Both the position numbers and the translations under genes were made by a program. The notes below the pieces were generated by a model. It saw only the letters and a list, made by a program, of their open reading frames with translations, ran no database searches and was not told the origin of the DNA. This document shows, piece after piece, positions 53,569 to 64,000 of a DNA stretch of 64,000 bases. Within the stretch, counting starts at the first letter, position 1. Each line of letters opens with the position of its first letter. The DNA comes from Usnea hakonensis (taxonomy: Eukaryota; Ascomycota; Lecanoromycetes; Lecanorales; Parmeliaceae): NCBI GenBank assembly GCA_013423325.1, contig BLJB01000140.1, forward strand, positions 1 through 64,000. The letters run 5' to 3'.

Positions 53569-54264
53569 GGTCGATTGAGGGGTTGTAAAGGATATCTAGG
53601 GGAGAAAATGGAGGTATTGAAGGATATAATAATCCCGGTGAGTTAGCCCAAGTCGATGGCCAATGGAAGGTGGAATGGGGTGAGACGTTGCTCGGGGGTT
53701 GTGCTGCAGGACGGAGCCATGAGAATTGCCGCAGTAAAGCATTGTTGCAGTCAGACGGATACAACATGGTATGACGTAAATTGAATGAGCAAAAAGTACG
53801 GTATATAGAAGCCTAAACGCCAAGACGCTAATGAGCAGGGTACATCTGTATGTGCAGCCAATCAAAACCTTAGGGTACTTCCTAAAGTACCTATGGATGA
53901 GATGCGCCTACCCCCTGATGATCAAAGAAAAAACAAAGTTTGAAATTCATATAATTAAAGTATATCACAATTTACCAAGATACTTTGATATTCGGCCCGA
54001 AACTATGATAGAGTATGAAACATTTTCTTAAACATAGCCCTATTCTACTAGCGGCTTAAAGTACCTAAGGCTACACATATATCTGGGAAAACATTTCGGC
54101 CCATACTCTAAATGAATTCTCAGCTTCAACATCCTTGCCTTAGCATTTTCCGCTTGCAAAGGCACTAAGTATTGGAAACTCGAAAGATGAGCGTCTCTCC
54201 TACCAAAGTTCCAAATACATCATGTTCCGCGGTAAAGCAAACGCACGGCGATCTTTGAGCCATC
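53569..54264. other. Intergenic, nothing recognised
   Basis: AT-rich sequence (53880-54060) between two minus-strand genes. No feature is supported. Confidence 0.55.
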
Positions 54265-55634
54265 TCACGCTTCCCATCTGACTACTCTCATAAAATCAGG
54301 GGATTGACGCTTTGAATTAGGCGCAGTGATACCAGCTGGGATCGCGCAATCCTTCAGCGTTCCATCTTGCTGGGGTGCGTTGCCTTCGTTGATAAGCGTG
54401 CAACCTAAGGCGGTGTTATTGAGAAAGCAGCATGAGGTGAATAGGCAAGGGCTCACCCAGACAGTAGTATGCAATTGAGTCTACGATAATGGGTGTGTCA
54501 GCAACATGTAGCTCGATCGCAAAGGCCATGACAGAGGACTCACCAGCGTTGTTGGAGCCACCGATCATGTTCGCTGAGATTGATTTCCAGCCTGAAAGAG
54601 TCAATAGCTTCAAGGGAATAGGAAGGGACATCAGTACCGTAGGCAGTGTTGGGCCCCCCAACATCAACTGTCCCTCCACCGGCGCGGGTATGTGTCAACT
54701 TCATGCTGATTTAGCATCTCTCCTCTCGAATCGTGGGGTTTAGGTTTATTACCTCATGCAAGAGCGTATTATCCAGCAATGAAAGCGAGTCCATCACGGT
54801 GATCCCTGTTTTCGGTAAGACTGTTACAGCCCATGTTCCAAGTTTGGATGCCAAACGGTACAACGTGAAGCGGCCCCCGGTTTTGTATTGCGATGCCGCC
54901 ATAAATTTGGCATACCATGCGCAGATTTGTACCTGCATTACGTGGCTGTCCTGCGTTGAAGTACTAATACCGGTGACATAAGCTAGCGTCGCACCTTTGA
55001 CAAGATTGATAAGAGAATTGTCTGTTGATCCGCAGGTCTTGTACTCGTCTGTATCTGCAAGGGGTCTTTGGAGATCAGGGTCCCATAGTATACCGTCGGC
55101 ATTCGTGGTGATGCGGCTCAAGTCACAATAAATAATCTGATGATCACGCTAGTAAGTAGATAACAACGTGTGTCGCTCCACTGGAACTTACTATCTCGTT
55201 CGGGCTCGTCCTGTCCGTTCCTTGAGTGTTGAGGCCTACCACATTTCGCAACACCTCTTTGCACGGGTCAGCTCTGGTTCGCTGTGTACGGTTGTTTTTG
55301 GAGCTCATATTAGACATACGCTGTACCCTCGGCCAGCCAGGTGCATCTGGAAATAGCAGGTTCTGCAGACTGGCGTAGTTTGGATCCTGCGGATTTTGGG
55401 TGATGGCAGTTAGACCTGCGTTGGCCTGACTGAAGGCGCTCTGCAATGCGTCTTGGACGACCGAGGCCGGTGCTGTACCTGAAAGACATTTCAGCTCAGC
55501 TAGATGAAGAAAGTAGCTATGATGTTTGGAAGCAGACCGGCATTGCATGATTGATCAATTATCCATGCGGTACTCCGCAGAGCATGACAGGCCGACAAGT
55601 ATAGCAGAGAAGTCTTAAAAATGATCTTCATCAT
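54265..55634 (-). CDS. Secreted metalloendopeptidase-like protein (HExxH)
   Basis: Seven exons on the minus strand (55634-55538, 55478-55192, 55136-54753, 54698-54638, 54591-54544, 54480-54457, 54404-54265) give 346 aa; every junction keeps the frame. A signal peptide (MKIIFKTSLLYLSACHA) starts the protein, followed by WIIDQSCNAG. The zinc-binding motif is created by splicing: LLDNTLLHE joins LTHTRAGGGTVD, giving HELTH, and is followed by NTAYGWKSISANMI. HExxH with a downstream GTxD...YG resembles the aspzincin/deuterolysin-like (M35) group, but overall similarity is loose. Cysteines occur in CDLSRIT, YYCLGCTLI and LKDCAIP. One exon is only 24 nt. Likely an extracellular protease; substrate unknown. 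Confidence 0.8.
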
Positions 55635-56885
55635 GAGTGGAACGGGAAATTGCAAGGCGATTATTGAGAAGAAGGAACCAAGACAACAGTGAAGAAAAAG
55701 CTATTTATTTATCCAACGAAACGAATCAATGCGGACCATCTTTGGCATTAATACGGACGCCTGAGGTCGCACGTTGGCGATATGAGAATTTGCCAAGTAG
55801 GGCGTGGCAGTTGCATAGGACGGATGCTTGTTTCACCAAAGGACGATACAAATAAAATATTGGTCAGCAATGGCATGTGTTGGCAAGGAAATTTGATGAC
55901 TGGCAGCTATGTTGCATCCTAATGGTTGGACGGCATTAAGGAGGCGTTCAGAGTTTTTTTTTTCATCTTCGTATTCTCAGCTGAAGCTGCTTATTCGACC
56001 TGCCGCAGTGCTAAGGTACGTTTAAGAATATTTTTAAAGAATATTAAATAATCTAATTAGCTAATTATTATTATACGGCTGTTATATTAATTAACATCGC
56101 GACTTACTTTCAGTTAATATACGTAAGGTTAAAAGAAATGAATCACGAGTCGCAAGGGGACAGTAGCGATCCGAGTATAAAGTATAGGGTGGGGGTGGTT
56201 ATGTTGAAAAGACTGGTTGCAGGGCTGATATGTTTGAAATATATTAATTTACAACATTGGATGATGCTTTTGAGATAAGTAAGGTAAGCCTTCAAGGGTG
56301 GGAGCGGAACAAAGTCTAACTACCTAAAGTACTTTATGCGCTCGTATTATTTTCTAGAAGTAACTTACGACGCTGATATAGCGCCCTTATGATCATCTAC
56401 CTTACCTTAATTAAATTATTTTGTTTCCCTCAAAGTTACTTCCGGATAGTACGAGTATAATACTGTAAATATAGGTAATGTTAAAAGGCTGTCTTACTTT
56501 CCTATCCCTATTTGCTAAGCCACCATGCACAGGCACAGCCAGGCACGGCACAGAGAGATTGAATGGGCTCGCTGTGCCTACATGTTGTGACCTAACTTTT
56601 GATCATCACAACACCACTGCGAACGGACTGAGTAGTATAGTATGGCTATATATAAATGTTTCCATGGACTATCTCAGTATAGATACTCCTGGGCGCTTAC
56701 CTTGTCATTAATCTTCAGCCGTAGCATTGTTATTATTACAGAATCTTCAAGGTGGCTTAGGGGAAAAGAGAATTCGTCAGGTCGCTACAAGTCACCTTTT
56801 GCAATTCCACCATTTATTTAACCAACTAGGTCTACCAGTCTGTCTTTTGTCATTCATGTGAAATCATTCCTTCGAAAACCCGACC
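55635..56885. other. Intergenic, AT-rich in part
   Basis: Divergent promoter region between two secreted-protein genes. The stretch 56010-56110 is AT-rich. Short frames here lack support. Confidence 0.55.
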
Positions 56886-59108
56886 ATGTATCCATTCTTT
56901 GCTATCCCTCTCGTCGCTCTCTTCTGCTTTATTCAGCCTACAATTTCATTTGGAAATTATAAGAGGGCTGTCAACGAATCAGTATCTGGAAATGACTCAA
57001 TTTCTGGAGAAAAAGCCGTGAACCTCCAAAACCCTCTGCAAAACCCTCTGACAGACTTGGGTGCTCCGTCCAAGTGGTGAGTCGTTATCCTGTCGATAAG
57101 ATAGTGTCCTCTAATGGGTTTGAATTCCAGGATCGGCGTCAACACTGAGTATCTAACGGACCTTGTGGTGAATGGGCAGACCACTACAAAAGTTGTTCTT
57201 GATGCTTCTCACTGTATCAAACGACATGACTGATAATTAACAGTGGATCGGAGTCAATACAGAATATCTTACGATGGAGGTTGTCCCCGAAATGAACCCT
57301 GCTACGCCAACAGCAACATTGTCCGTCATCACGACCAGCGTCGGGGCAATTGCGTCCACTGCCACTGCCACTGACAACGGCTTGAACCCAGGAGATGTTA
57401 GCGTGACGTTCTCACCTGCCCTCGTCGCTAAGTTGAAATCACTGGCGGTTGAAGTCTGCGGCTCTGGTGCTAAGAACAGAATGACGAAAAGAGCAGAATC
57501 CTGCGCATATGAATTTGCAAATCGAGTCTCAGCCCCTGGTGGACCGATGGAGTTTGACATTGCCTTACCAAATATCAGCGCCAGCGATGTTGCTGCCATA
57601 CTCTCGGCCATCGGTAAGACCCAAGTTCCAACCGCTGGTGCTGTTGGTGTTGCCCTCATCATGTGGTATATTTGGTCCGAGACTGGGGACATGCCAAACA
57701 CTGTCGATATTCCCAAAGAAGACATTGGAACGCAGAACAGTCCGTCTGCTCCAGCGCCTTCTGCTCCAGCGACTACAACCGGCTCAGCTTGCCCAACCGG
57801 CTCCAATTCAGTGAGTACTCAACCACAAAGATGAAAGTCAGTGCTAAATCCCAAAAGCCGGTCTGTCAAGATTCCGTGCGCTGTAACAGCCCGAATAGTG
57901 CAACTTGTACGACATCGGTAGGTTTCCACCCTTGTAAGGCATTGTTCTTTTCACTGATATGTTTCTAGGTTAAATATGAGACATGTCCTTGTCTGAATTA
58001 CATAAACATGGAAGTCCATCCGGCCACACCATCCAATCTGCTGGCGGTCCAATCAAATCTGGTGTCCATGTCTTCAATTGTTGACGGCTACGTGGCCTCC
58101 ATGACAACATCCATGGCCGCCCCTAACTGCATGGCAGACGGTGCCCCCTGGTTCCTCCCAACATCCTGGTGCGACTGCGGTGTCTCTGCCACTTACCCAA
58201 CCATCCCTCCCTCCAGCGGCGTCACAGTCAGCAGCGCCAACTGCGCGTACACCGTCCTTCCAACCGCCACAATCAACCCCACCTCAAACACTAACGTGGT
58301 AGCCCCCACAAATGTACCAGGGCAAAATGGTGTGTCAGGTTGCGCCTATTACATAGCCGCGGACCAAGGGCTTCCCTCCGGTACCCCAAATTACTGTTTC
58401 TGTGGCGGTGGCCCCAACGTCCCGGCAGCAAATGCCCCTCTACTCACGCACACCGACGTCAATCCACCCGTTACCGACTGCCATTATACCACCCAGCCGC
58501 CTACAGGTTGGAGTCCCACTACAATAGCTTCTCCTCCAGTATCCTCCGCCCCTCCGCCGCCGCCGCCTGCACCGACAGTGGGAAGCATAGTTTGCAATCC
58601 CTCATCCTACGCAGACGGTTGCTCTTGGAGCGACGTACACAGTAACTGGGTCGATTCGCTAGCAGACTATATGGGACAGCAATTCTCAACCAGCGTCTTC
58701 ACCTCGAATACGGGCAACTTTACACGTATAATGAGAGACGGCGGTGCGAGTGGGAGTGGCGTCGTCTACTTGATGAGCGTGGGCTGGATCCCAGATTGTA
58801 CGTCGCAGACGTCGGAGAAGATGGACCGACCACTCGATCCGAACAAGGAGTTCGATTGGCAGGGTTTGTTGAAAAACAATTACTACGACTGTACGTTGTC
58901 ATCCCCTGCCTATAGTGCATTTACTTGAAGAGGTTCCGTTGCCGTGCTGACATATCATGACCTAGGCACCGGGAACAATGGTTTGGGAGGCTACACCGAC
59001 GTCGGCTGCTTACGTTACGGCTTCTTCCCGAACAAGGTCGGTGGTGTTTTCCCCAGCAGCGGCACGCCACAGTACTCCAACTTTTGGAACAAGATGCACT
59101 ACTGCTAG
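56886..59108 (+). CDS. Large secreted Cys-rich protein of unknown function
   Basis: Six exons (56886-57076, 57131-57167, 57244-57810, 57858-57917, 57969-58890, 58966-59108) give about 639 aa. A signal peptide (FFAIPLVALFCFIQPTIS) leads. Exon 2 and the start of exon 3 both encode IGVNTEYLT, a short tandem duplication. The first half contains VCGSGAKNRMTKRAESCAYE; a 20-residue cysteine-rich exon 4 (VCQDSVRCNSPNSATC) follows. The second half has two similar units ending CDCGVSATYPTI and CFCGGGPNVP, a Pro-rich linker (SSAPPPPPPAP), and a C-terminal domain with CSWSDVHSNWVDSLADYMG, VYLMSVGWIPDC, GGYTDVGCLRYGFFPN. Secreted, probably cell-wall or extracellular; I do not recognise the family. The exon 2 donor (GTGAAT) is the least certain junction. 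Confidence 0.7.
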
Positions 59109-59524
59109 GCAACAGACGTCGTCAAGTTCAAAAGGCTCTTGTAGCTTTGCAAGCGCATGTAGTCTTCCACATAGATTATGAACAATGTATATCCGCTGTC
59201 CATCTCAACCCAGAGAATGTTCAGAGTGATCATAATCGCATTATTCGTTTCAGTGGTTTCAGGCATGGAGTCGGTGCATGGATTCGGTGCACAGGCATGG
59301 CCACGGCGAGGGAAGGAAGAGACAGTGTACCATGAGGAGTACATACATACTGCTTTTTGCACGGCAATTGCTTTTCAATTGATTCATCTCTTTCAGAGTC
59401 TCCTTCAGAGTCATTGCATCTTTTTCGCCCACCGACCCCTGCCCGTATCTCTTGTGTGCTCTCGTTGATTCTGTCAATCTGCCGTTTGTCAGACAACCAT
59501 CTACCTGTGTTTCAATCAGATTAC
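59109..59524. other. Intergenic, nothing recognised
   Basis: Convergent 3' flanks of the secreted-protein gene and the DUF7587 pseudogene. No feature. Confidence 0.5.
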
Positions 59525-59990
59525 TTACTTACCTAGCTCGACTTCTTTTCCGCCCATCTCATCAACAATTGCTGTTGCGGGAATGCGGTGGAGACAAATA
59601 ACCGCTCCGTGAATTGCGTTGCCTTGCACCCTTGGCAAAATCCAAACATGGCTTCTCCACCAAGTCGCTAAGCTTGAAGAAGGTCTTGCTCTCGAAGGGT
59701 GTTGTGCTACCGGTATGAAGAGCCCAACCGCCTTTTGAGTTACCATGGCGGCGCCAAGGTTCCTTGAGACCCCAATTTTTTGGCGTGACTGCGATCAGAA
59801 AAGAGAGAGATGAATGGTAGAGGATCCCGATAGCCCCAAGTGAAGTGTTTCACTATGGCTTGTTTGAAGTTGCTCAACTCGCCAGGGCCAAAAGTTGTAG
59901 TGGTGTCCGCGGCTTCAAACCCTTGTTCTGTGGAAAAGGTTGTTCGGCTTCCTGGGTAGTGAACGCGATAGAGTGCATTGGGGAGATTTG
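59525..59990 (-). pseudogene. DUF7587 domain gene with frameshifts
   Basis: The N-terminal part of the domain is clear in one frame: ALYRVHYPGSRTTFSTEQGF, EAADTTTTFGPGELSNFK, HFTWGYRDPLPFISLFSD. At a six-A run (plus strand T-run 59776-59781) the frame changes: NWGLKEPWRRHGN and the rest of the domain (SKTFFKLSDLVEK) are read in the next frame. Near 59620-59650 it changes again to NAIHGAVICLHRIPATAIVD. Two frame breaks in a short domain and no in-frame ATG ahead of it point to a pseudogene. Sequencing error in the homopolymer could explain one break but not both. DUF7587 is a fungal domain of unknown function. Confidence 0.7.
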
Positions 59991-61075
59991 TACAGATATA
60001 TTTATCTATACTGTAATGTATTGACAGAGATAGAGCCGAAGGGAGACCGAAGAAGGTAGGGAGATGAGAAAGGTGAGAAGCAAAGTTGAGGGTGCATCGG
60101 CAACGGAGACGCAGTGAGGCAGTCAAGCGGGATTCAGCCTGTGACGAAGCGTAGCGATATCGCGTGGATTGAGTGTTTGCCTCTGTTTCCAATTGGCTTG
60201 CAGAGCGGGGCTGGAAACTGCAGTTGACCCTTGGTCCGGCAGTATTGACAGGATCGACATTCCGAATATCTGAGTTGCTGCTGAGTCGATACCGTGGAGA
60301 CACAGGCTCCAATGCAAAGGCGTGGTAGCACAAAGTGCGCTATTCCACGTTCTAAGACCAAGAAGCGGGTGGTAGGTCACAGAGAACGACACCTCGCATG
60401 CAGGGAAAATTTATAGGGAAATAGGATGATGCTGCAGCTCTGCAAGATGCATGCTAGATTTGTATGGTCGCCTCGCCTTCTGACTTGGCGCGCGTCCGGA
60501 CAACCACGTCTTTACAGTTCAGCAGAGATCTACCCAGCAACCCAAACCATGCTGCAGGCTCCAGCAGCACTCTTCCCTTCGTCAGCGTTTGGAGCCACGG
60601 CTCTATGGTCGAGCGTCGTCGGGTTGACGTGGAACTTTCTCACCGTCTCCCGGCAAAGGGTACAACGCTTTCTGGGCTTGAGTCTGCCAAGGTGATCTGC
60701 GAGGCGCGCCGGCTTGTGGAGTACAGCTTTTATAAAGTGAGTATGTAATCTATCTGCTATGTTGTGACTCAAACCCTTCTGTACCTTTCGAAAAGTCAAG
60801 TCATAATCAACGGAAAAAATAAGAAACACTAATTCGGAATATGTCGTTAGAATTTTAGAGTAGAAGAGATCTATTCCTTATTATTGACTAATTTCCCTTG
60901 ATATACAAACAAGTGTCTTCCGTTCCGGCAACGGCAGAGAAGACTGCCGTTTATAGAGGGTTAAGTGGTAAATTTGTAGAATCGTTCTTGTTCCTTGAGG
61001 GACGATGGGTTATTCTGTTTTGTAAATATAGGTAAAATTTCGAAAGGTAAAGGATCTCGATGTTTATAAACCCGT
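59991..61075. other. Intergenic, nothing recognised
   Basis: Upstream side of the pseudogene; the open frame extending to 60333 has no ATG and no motif. No other coding signal. Confidence 0.45.
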
Positions 61076-61437
61076 TTAGGGAAGTGGTGTTGAGGATGTT
61101 TTTGCGCTTGCGGTAAAGTACTGCCACACTGCGGGGCACCACTCAGGGTCGTTAAACGGGGCCGAATGCTGCTGATGTATACCGTCGAATTGGTTTCTTA
61201 CTATGTAGCCGGTCATAAGGCTGCTATGAATTTTTTTGAGGTAGCAATGGTTCTCGAGTTGCGCCAAGGCGCAGCAGGTGGGAGCCTGAAACAAAGCAAG
61301 TAACTTCATCGTAGGTCTCGGCTTGAGCTGCCCTCGTTGTTGTCTGCAACTGTTTGTCCCCTTTTTCTGGTTCTACATTCTGCGTTTATTTTGACAGCCA
61401 GAGCGATGATTGTGTACCAGATTAATGTTTTGGTCAT
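61076..61437 (-). CDS. Possible small secreted Cys-containing protein
   Basis: A start at 61437 opens with a signal-peptide-like stretch (MTKTLIWYTIIALAVKINA). Further downstream a frame starting after a TTTCAG acceptor at about 61280 reads APTCCALAQLENHCYLKKIH, then EWCPAVWQYFTASA, with four cysteines. A donor joining the two in frame is not convincing (a GTTGCA at about 61370 fits the phase but is weak), so the model is tentative. It may be a real two-exon secreted protein or a relic. Family not recognised. Confidence 0.3.
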
Positions 61438-62325
61438 GTCCGAATTATTTTAGAAGACGTCGGAGAGTTCAGTTGAAAGTATCTTACTAGAGTAGTTCAG
61501 GTAAGGCTGGGACTGTACACCACACGGAAAAATCCCCCTTCCCGGTTCTTACCTTCGTAAGACCCCGACAATCTCAAAACCCTTGTCAATTTATGACTCT
61601 GAATATTGATTTATTACCCTAAAATGCGCCTACGAACAAGATGATTCGGAACAAGTCTATTGCATTGGCTTTGAGGTCGCATGCTATATCCCTGGAAAGG
61701 TCTTTCTTTAAGCTTGGGGGGGCATCGGGATAGGGTGCGGGATAGGCTAAAGTCCTCGGACCAATCTCCCTCTCTTTCTACTTGTGCCCGCGCCCGGTGG
61801 GGAGGAGTTGGTTTAGGTAAACACTGACACGAGTTTGATCCGCTCCAAATACGTGCTGCCAGGGTTAATCATATCTTGTGAGTAATGATAGGAGAATGGT
61901 CTTATGTATGGGTATGTCGTAAGTCATAAGATGTAACGAAAAGATCGCTCACGTCAATACAAAGGGTGGCTATCTGGGTTTCGTAGGACGATGACTCCAG
62001 TCTTTAACATCTGATTCTCATTTCATCAAGCACTCGCAGACAGATACAGATACATGAAAGCAATATAAATATATACATACATAGATGGGAAGAATGATAA
62101 CACCAGCATACGCGAGGCCCGCCGATCGCTACGATCCACATGACCCGAAGAAGCTCACTTCTGATTGGATCACATGATCCGAAGGTGACTTCCTCTGCCA
62201 TTTCTGTTTGTGTTATGCCCACCATCCCGCCTTCCTTCATTTCCTCCTTTCTTCCTTTCTTTTCTCGCCCACACCATCTACCGCAAATCTTTCTCGCTTG
62301 ATAATCTGCAGCTATTCTCCGCACA
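61438..62325. promoter_or_regulatory. Upstream region of B3 with pyrimidine tract
   Basis: No gene is supported. Around 62225-62265 a CCTTCCTTC/TTTCCTTTC tract precedes the B3 ATG by about 60-100 bases, matching the position of the tract before B2. The rest is undistinguished. Confidence 0.45.
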
Positions 62326-64000
62326 ATGCCGACTCCAGATTTGAATTCACTTCTCGTGCTTGTGGAGCCAGAGGGCCCTGGGGCACAAGCAGCTTTCCGC
62401 TTCTGCCACAATGAAGAGCGCTGCCGCTTTGGAAAAGCCAAGGATGCACTGACTAAGTTCCAGGACGCCGCATCATCCAAGGCTGATCTCACCTCACACA
62501 TTGTTGATCCTGATGGCGTGGCAGCGGTTTATCTTGCCCTTGGTTTCGATGAAAGTCCGAGAGACATTTCCAAGGGTTTCGTCTTCGGCAGTGATCCCGA
62601 AACATGCGATGTTCTCCTCGCAGAGAACAAAGATAGCGGTATTAGCGGCAACCACTTTTCCATCAGTGTCGACTGGCATACGGGCAACCCTCTCATCACC
62701 TGCTTGACCCCAAAGAATGGTAGTACAGGCATCCGCATCAAGTCAGGTTTTACTTTTTCCCTATTCCTTCAGGGTGAGTGGAAAGTGCTTGATCCGGGAG
62801 AGACCGCCACCATCATCGTCTCAGAGACCATGAAGATTGTAGTTTACAGCCCTGGATTCGATGCCCGAGGATCTGTGTACAAGAGTAATCTCGAGGATTA
62901 TTTCCATGAGTATCAAGATGCTGTCCCCGAGATGGCTCATCTAAGACTCTTCGATTCTGATCCAACGCCGCTGTTAGTCCACCGTGGTCGAGGGCTGACC
63001 GGACTGGAGTACGTGACCACCACCACACGCGTTAGTGAAGAGGTTGTAAGTTGTGAGGCGAAGACCCGCCAGGATTTGACAGAAAACTCCGATACATACA
63101 TTGTTAAGCGTTTCCGACATGTCACCGATAGATGGCCGCATCGTGCGAAGCAAGATTTATGCAGATTGTGCAACTTGCAACATGTACGTCCCTTTCCTTC
63201 TCCCAGTGCTGCTTACGTCTCACTTCAATACTAATTTCGGACAGCGAAATATCATTGTACCCGAAGATATCATCACGGATATGACAGAGTATATGCCCGT
63301 TTACCTCCCCGAGCCTCAAGAAACTCTAGCAGATCGCCAACATAGCGCACCTCTTACTGTGATCGATGCTGTTGAAGTACTTGCTCAGATTCTCGAGGGT
63401 CTCAAGTTCTTGCATGCGCATAACATCGTTCATGGCAGTGTCTGCCCAGCAGTTGTAAAGATTAAGCGGTCTTGTCCATGGTCTATCAAATTGTCAGACA
63501 TCGGGCTGTATCCATACGTGGAACTTGAGAATCAAGAAGAGCGAGCAATGTACCTGTCTCAATCGTACCAAGGCAACCACATGCCCGTGCCAGTGTCAGA
63601 CACATGGTCAGCAGGGGTTGTTGGACTTGCTTTAATCTCACCCGGTGGACTGCCGGCTCGTTCGATGGGTCAGATAAGCAACCAATCCTCCTGGGCGAGA
63701 GCATTGGTGAAGCGGGCCAGAGCTTTCTACGAGACTGAACGGCTTGGTCCACGTGGGGAAGAGGAAGCTGCACTCTTCCTGACACGTGTGCTGAAATACT
63801 TGCATAGCGAGCGACTTACAGCGGAAGAGTGCTTGCGAGACCCATGGATTTCACGCCGCCAGCTGTCGATTTCCTACGATCGAGAGTATTCCGCGGACCC
63901 CAATGACCAACTCTTAGGCGCATTCGATTATGATGAATCGGAACTCTCATCAGTGCCGGATGATGAAACGGAAGATGAAGAAGCGCAAGATGAAGGAAGG
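62326..64000 (+). CDS. B3: FHA-like/pseudokinase protein (3' end outside window)
   Basis: Exon 1 is 62326-63183; the intron 63184-63244 (GTACGT...GACAG); exon 2 runs open to the window edge, so about 538 aa are visible. It is the only intact B gene here. The FHA-like domain has FVFGSDPETCDVLL (85-98) and GISGNHFSI (105-113) at the same positions as in B2, again with Ser instead of the GR arginine. The kinase fold has YIVKRF with the VAIK-type Lys (~261), LEGLKFLHAHNIVHGSVCP (HRD replaced by HGS, 349-351), LSDIGLYPYVE (DFG replaced by DIG, 371-373), an intact activation-segment length, DTWSAGVVGLAL and DPWISR. An acidic tail begins at the edge (DDETEDEEAQDE). A catalytically dead kinase-like protein is inferred; FHA domains normally bind phosphothreonine. 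Confidence 0.8.

Noticed and set aside
1..64000. CRISPR arrays, bacterial operons, integrons
   Set aside because: The window is eukaryotic (spliced genes, HET/NACHT families); no regularly spaced direct repeats with unique spacers were seen.

Overview
This window looks like a chromosome segment of a filamentous ascomycete (Pezizomycotina). Evidence: short GT-AG introns of 46-122 bp with CTAAC/CTGAC-like branch points, pyrimidine-rich promoters, and fungal-specific families (HET, NACHT NLR, DUF7730, DUF7587, Dabb, CAX). AT-rich, repeat-laden stretches (1-1140, about 42840-42978) look like RIP-mutated DNA. There is no operon organisation. Most of the window reads as accessory genome: few housekeeping genes, several broken genes and many secreted-protein candidates.

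Left part (1-23 kb): a RIP-like AT-rich block; a NACHT/NLR-like gene; an MFS drug or polyamine transporter; a glutathione S-transferase; a two-SAP-domain protein containing a 4-N assembly gap; an unrecognised exported protein; a decayed SGNH hydrolase; a four-exon Dabb-domain protein; and a DJ-1/PfpI-like protein whose nucleophile cysteine is replaced by glycine. Extraordinary homopolymer G/C tracts (up to 63 nt) sit in the intergenic spaces.

Middle part (22-38 kb): two related small secreted proteins flank an FAD aromatic monooxygenase and a 143-bp MITE-like element. A two-exon gene encodes a six-cysteine secreted peptide with an inhibitor-cystine-knot spacing. Then come a deviant tRNA-Ser(GCT), a HET-domain protein with an arginine-rich repeat and a hydrophobic tail, and a divergent class I photolyase.

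Right part (38-64 kb): the most unusual feature is an array of three repeated units, each a minus-strand 'A' gene followed by a plus-strand 'B' gene (A1 B1, A2 B2, A3 B3). A proteins (309-317 aa) share a SVTPERQTPE..RTP block, an F/Y-Y-x-GR / YW block and a C-terminal LPWxLRxR block with basic, probably nuclear-targeting tails. B proteins combine an FHA-like N-terminal domain with a kinase fold whose catalytic HRD aspartate is lost (HGN/HEN/HGS). B1 is truncated and frameshifted, B2 has a frameshifting activation-loop deletion, and B3 is open to the window edge. Units 1 and 3 are split by unrelated genes: a CAX-like antiporter lacking both signature glutamates in unit 1; a DUF7730 protein, an HExxH secreted peptidase, a large secreted protein and a DUF7587 pseudogene in unit 3. 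I infer that A and B work together (a phosphopeptide/FHA or pseudokinase-adaptor pair is one possibility), but only their co-arrangement and sequence conservation are seen directly.
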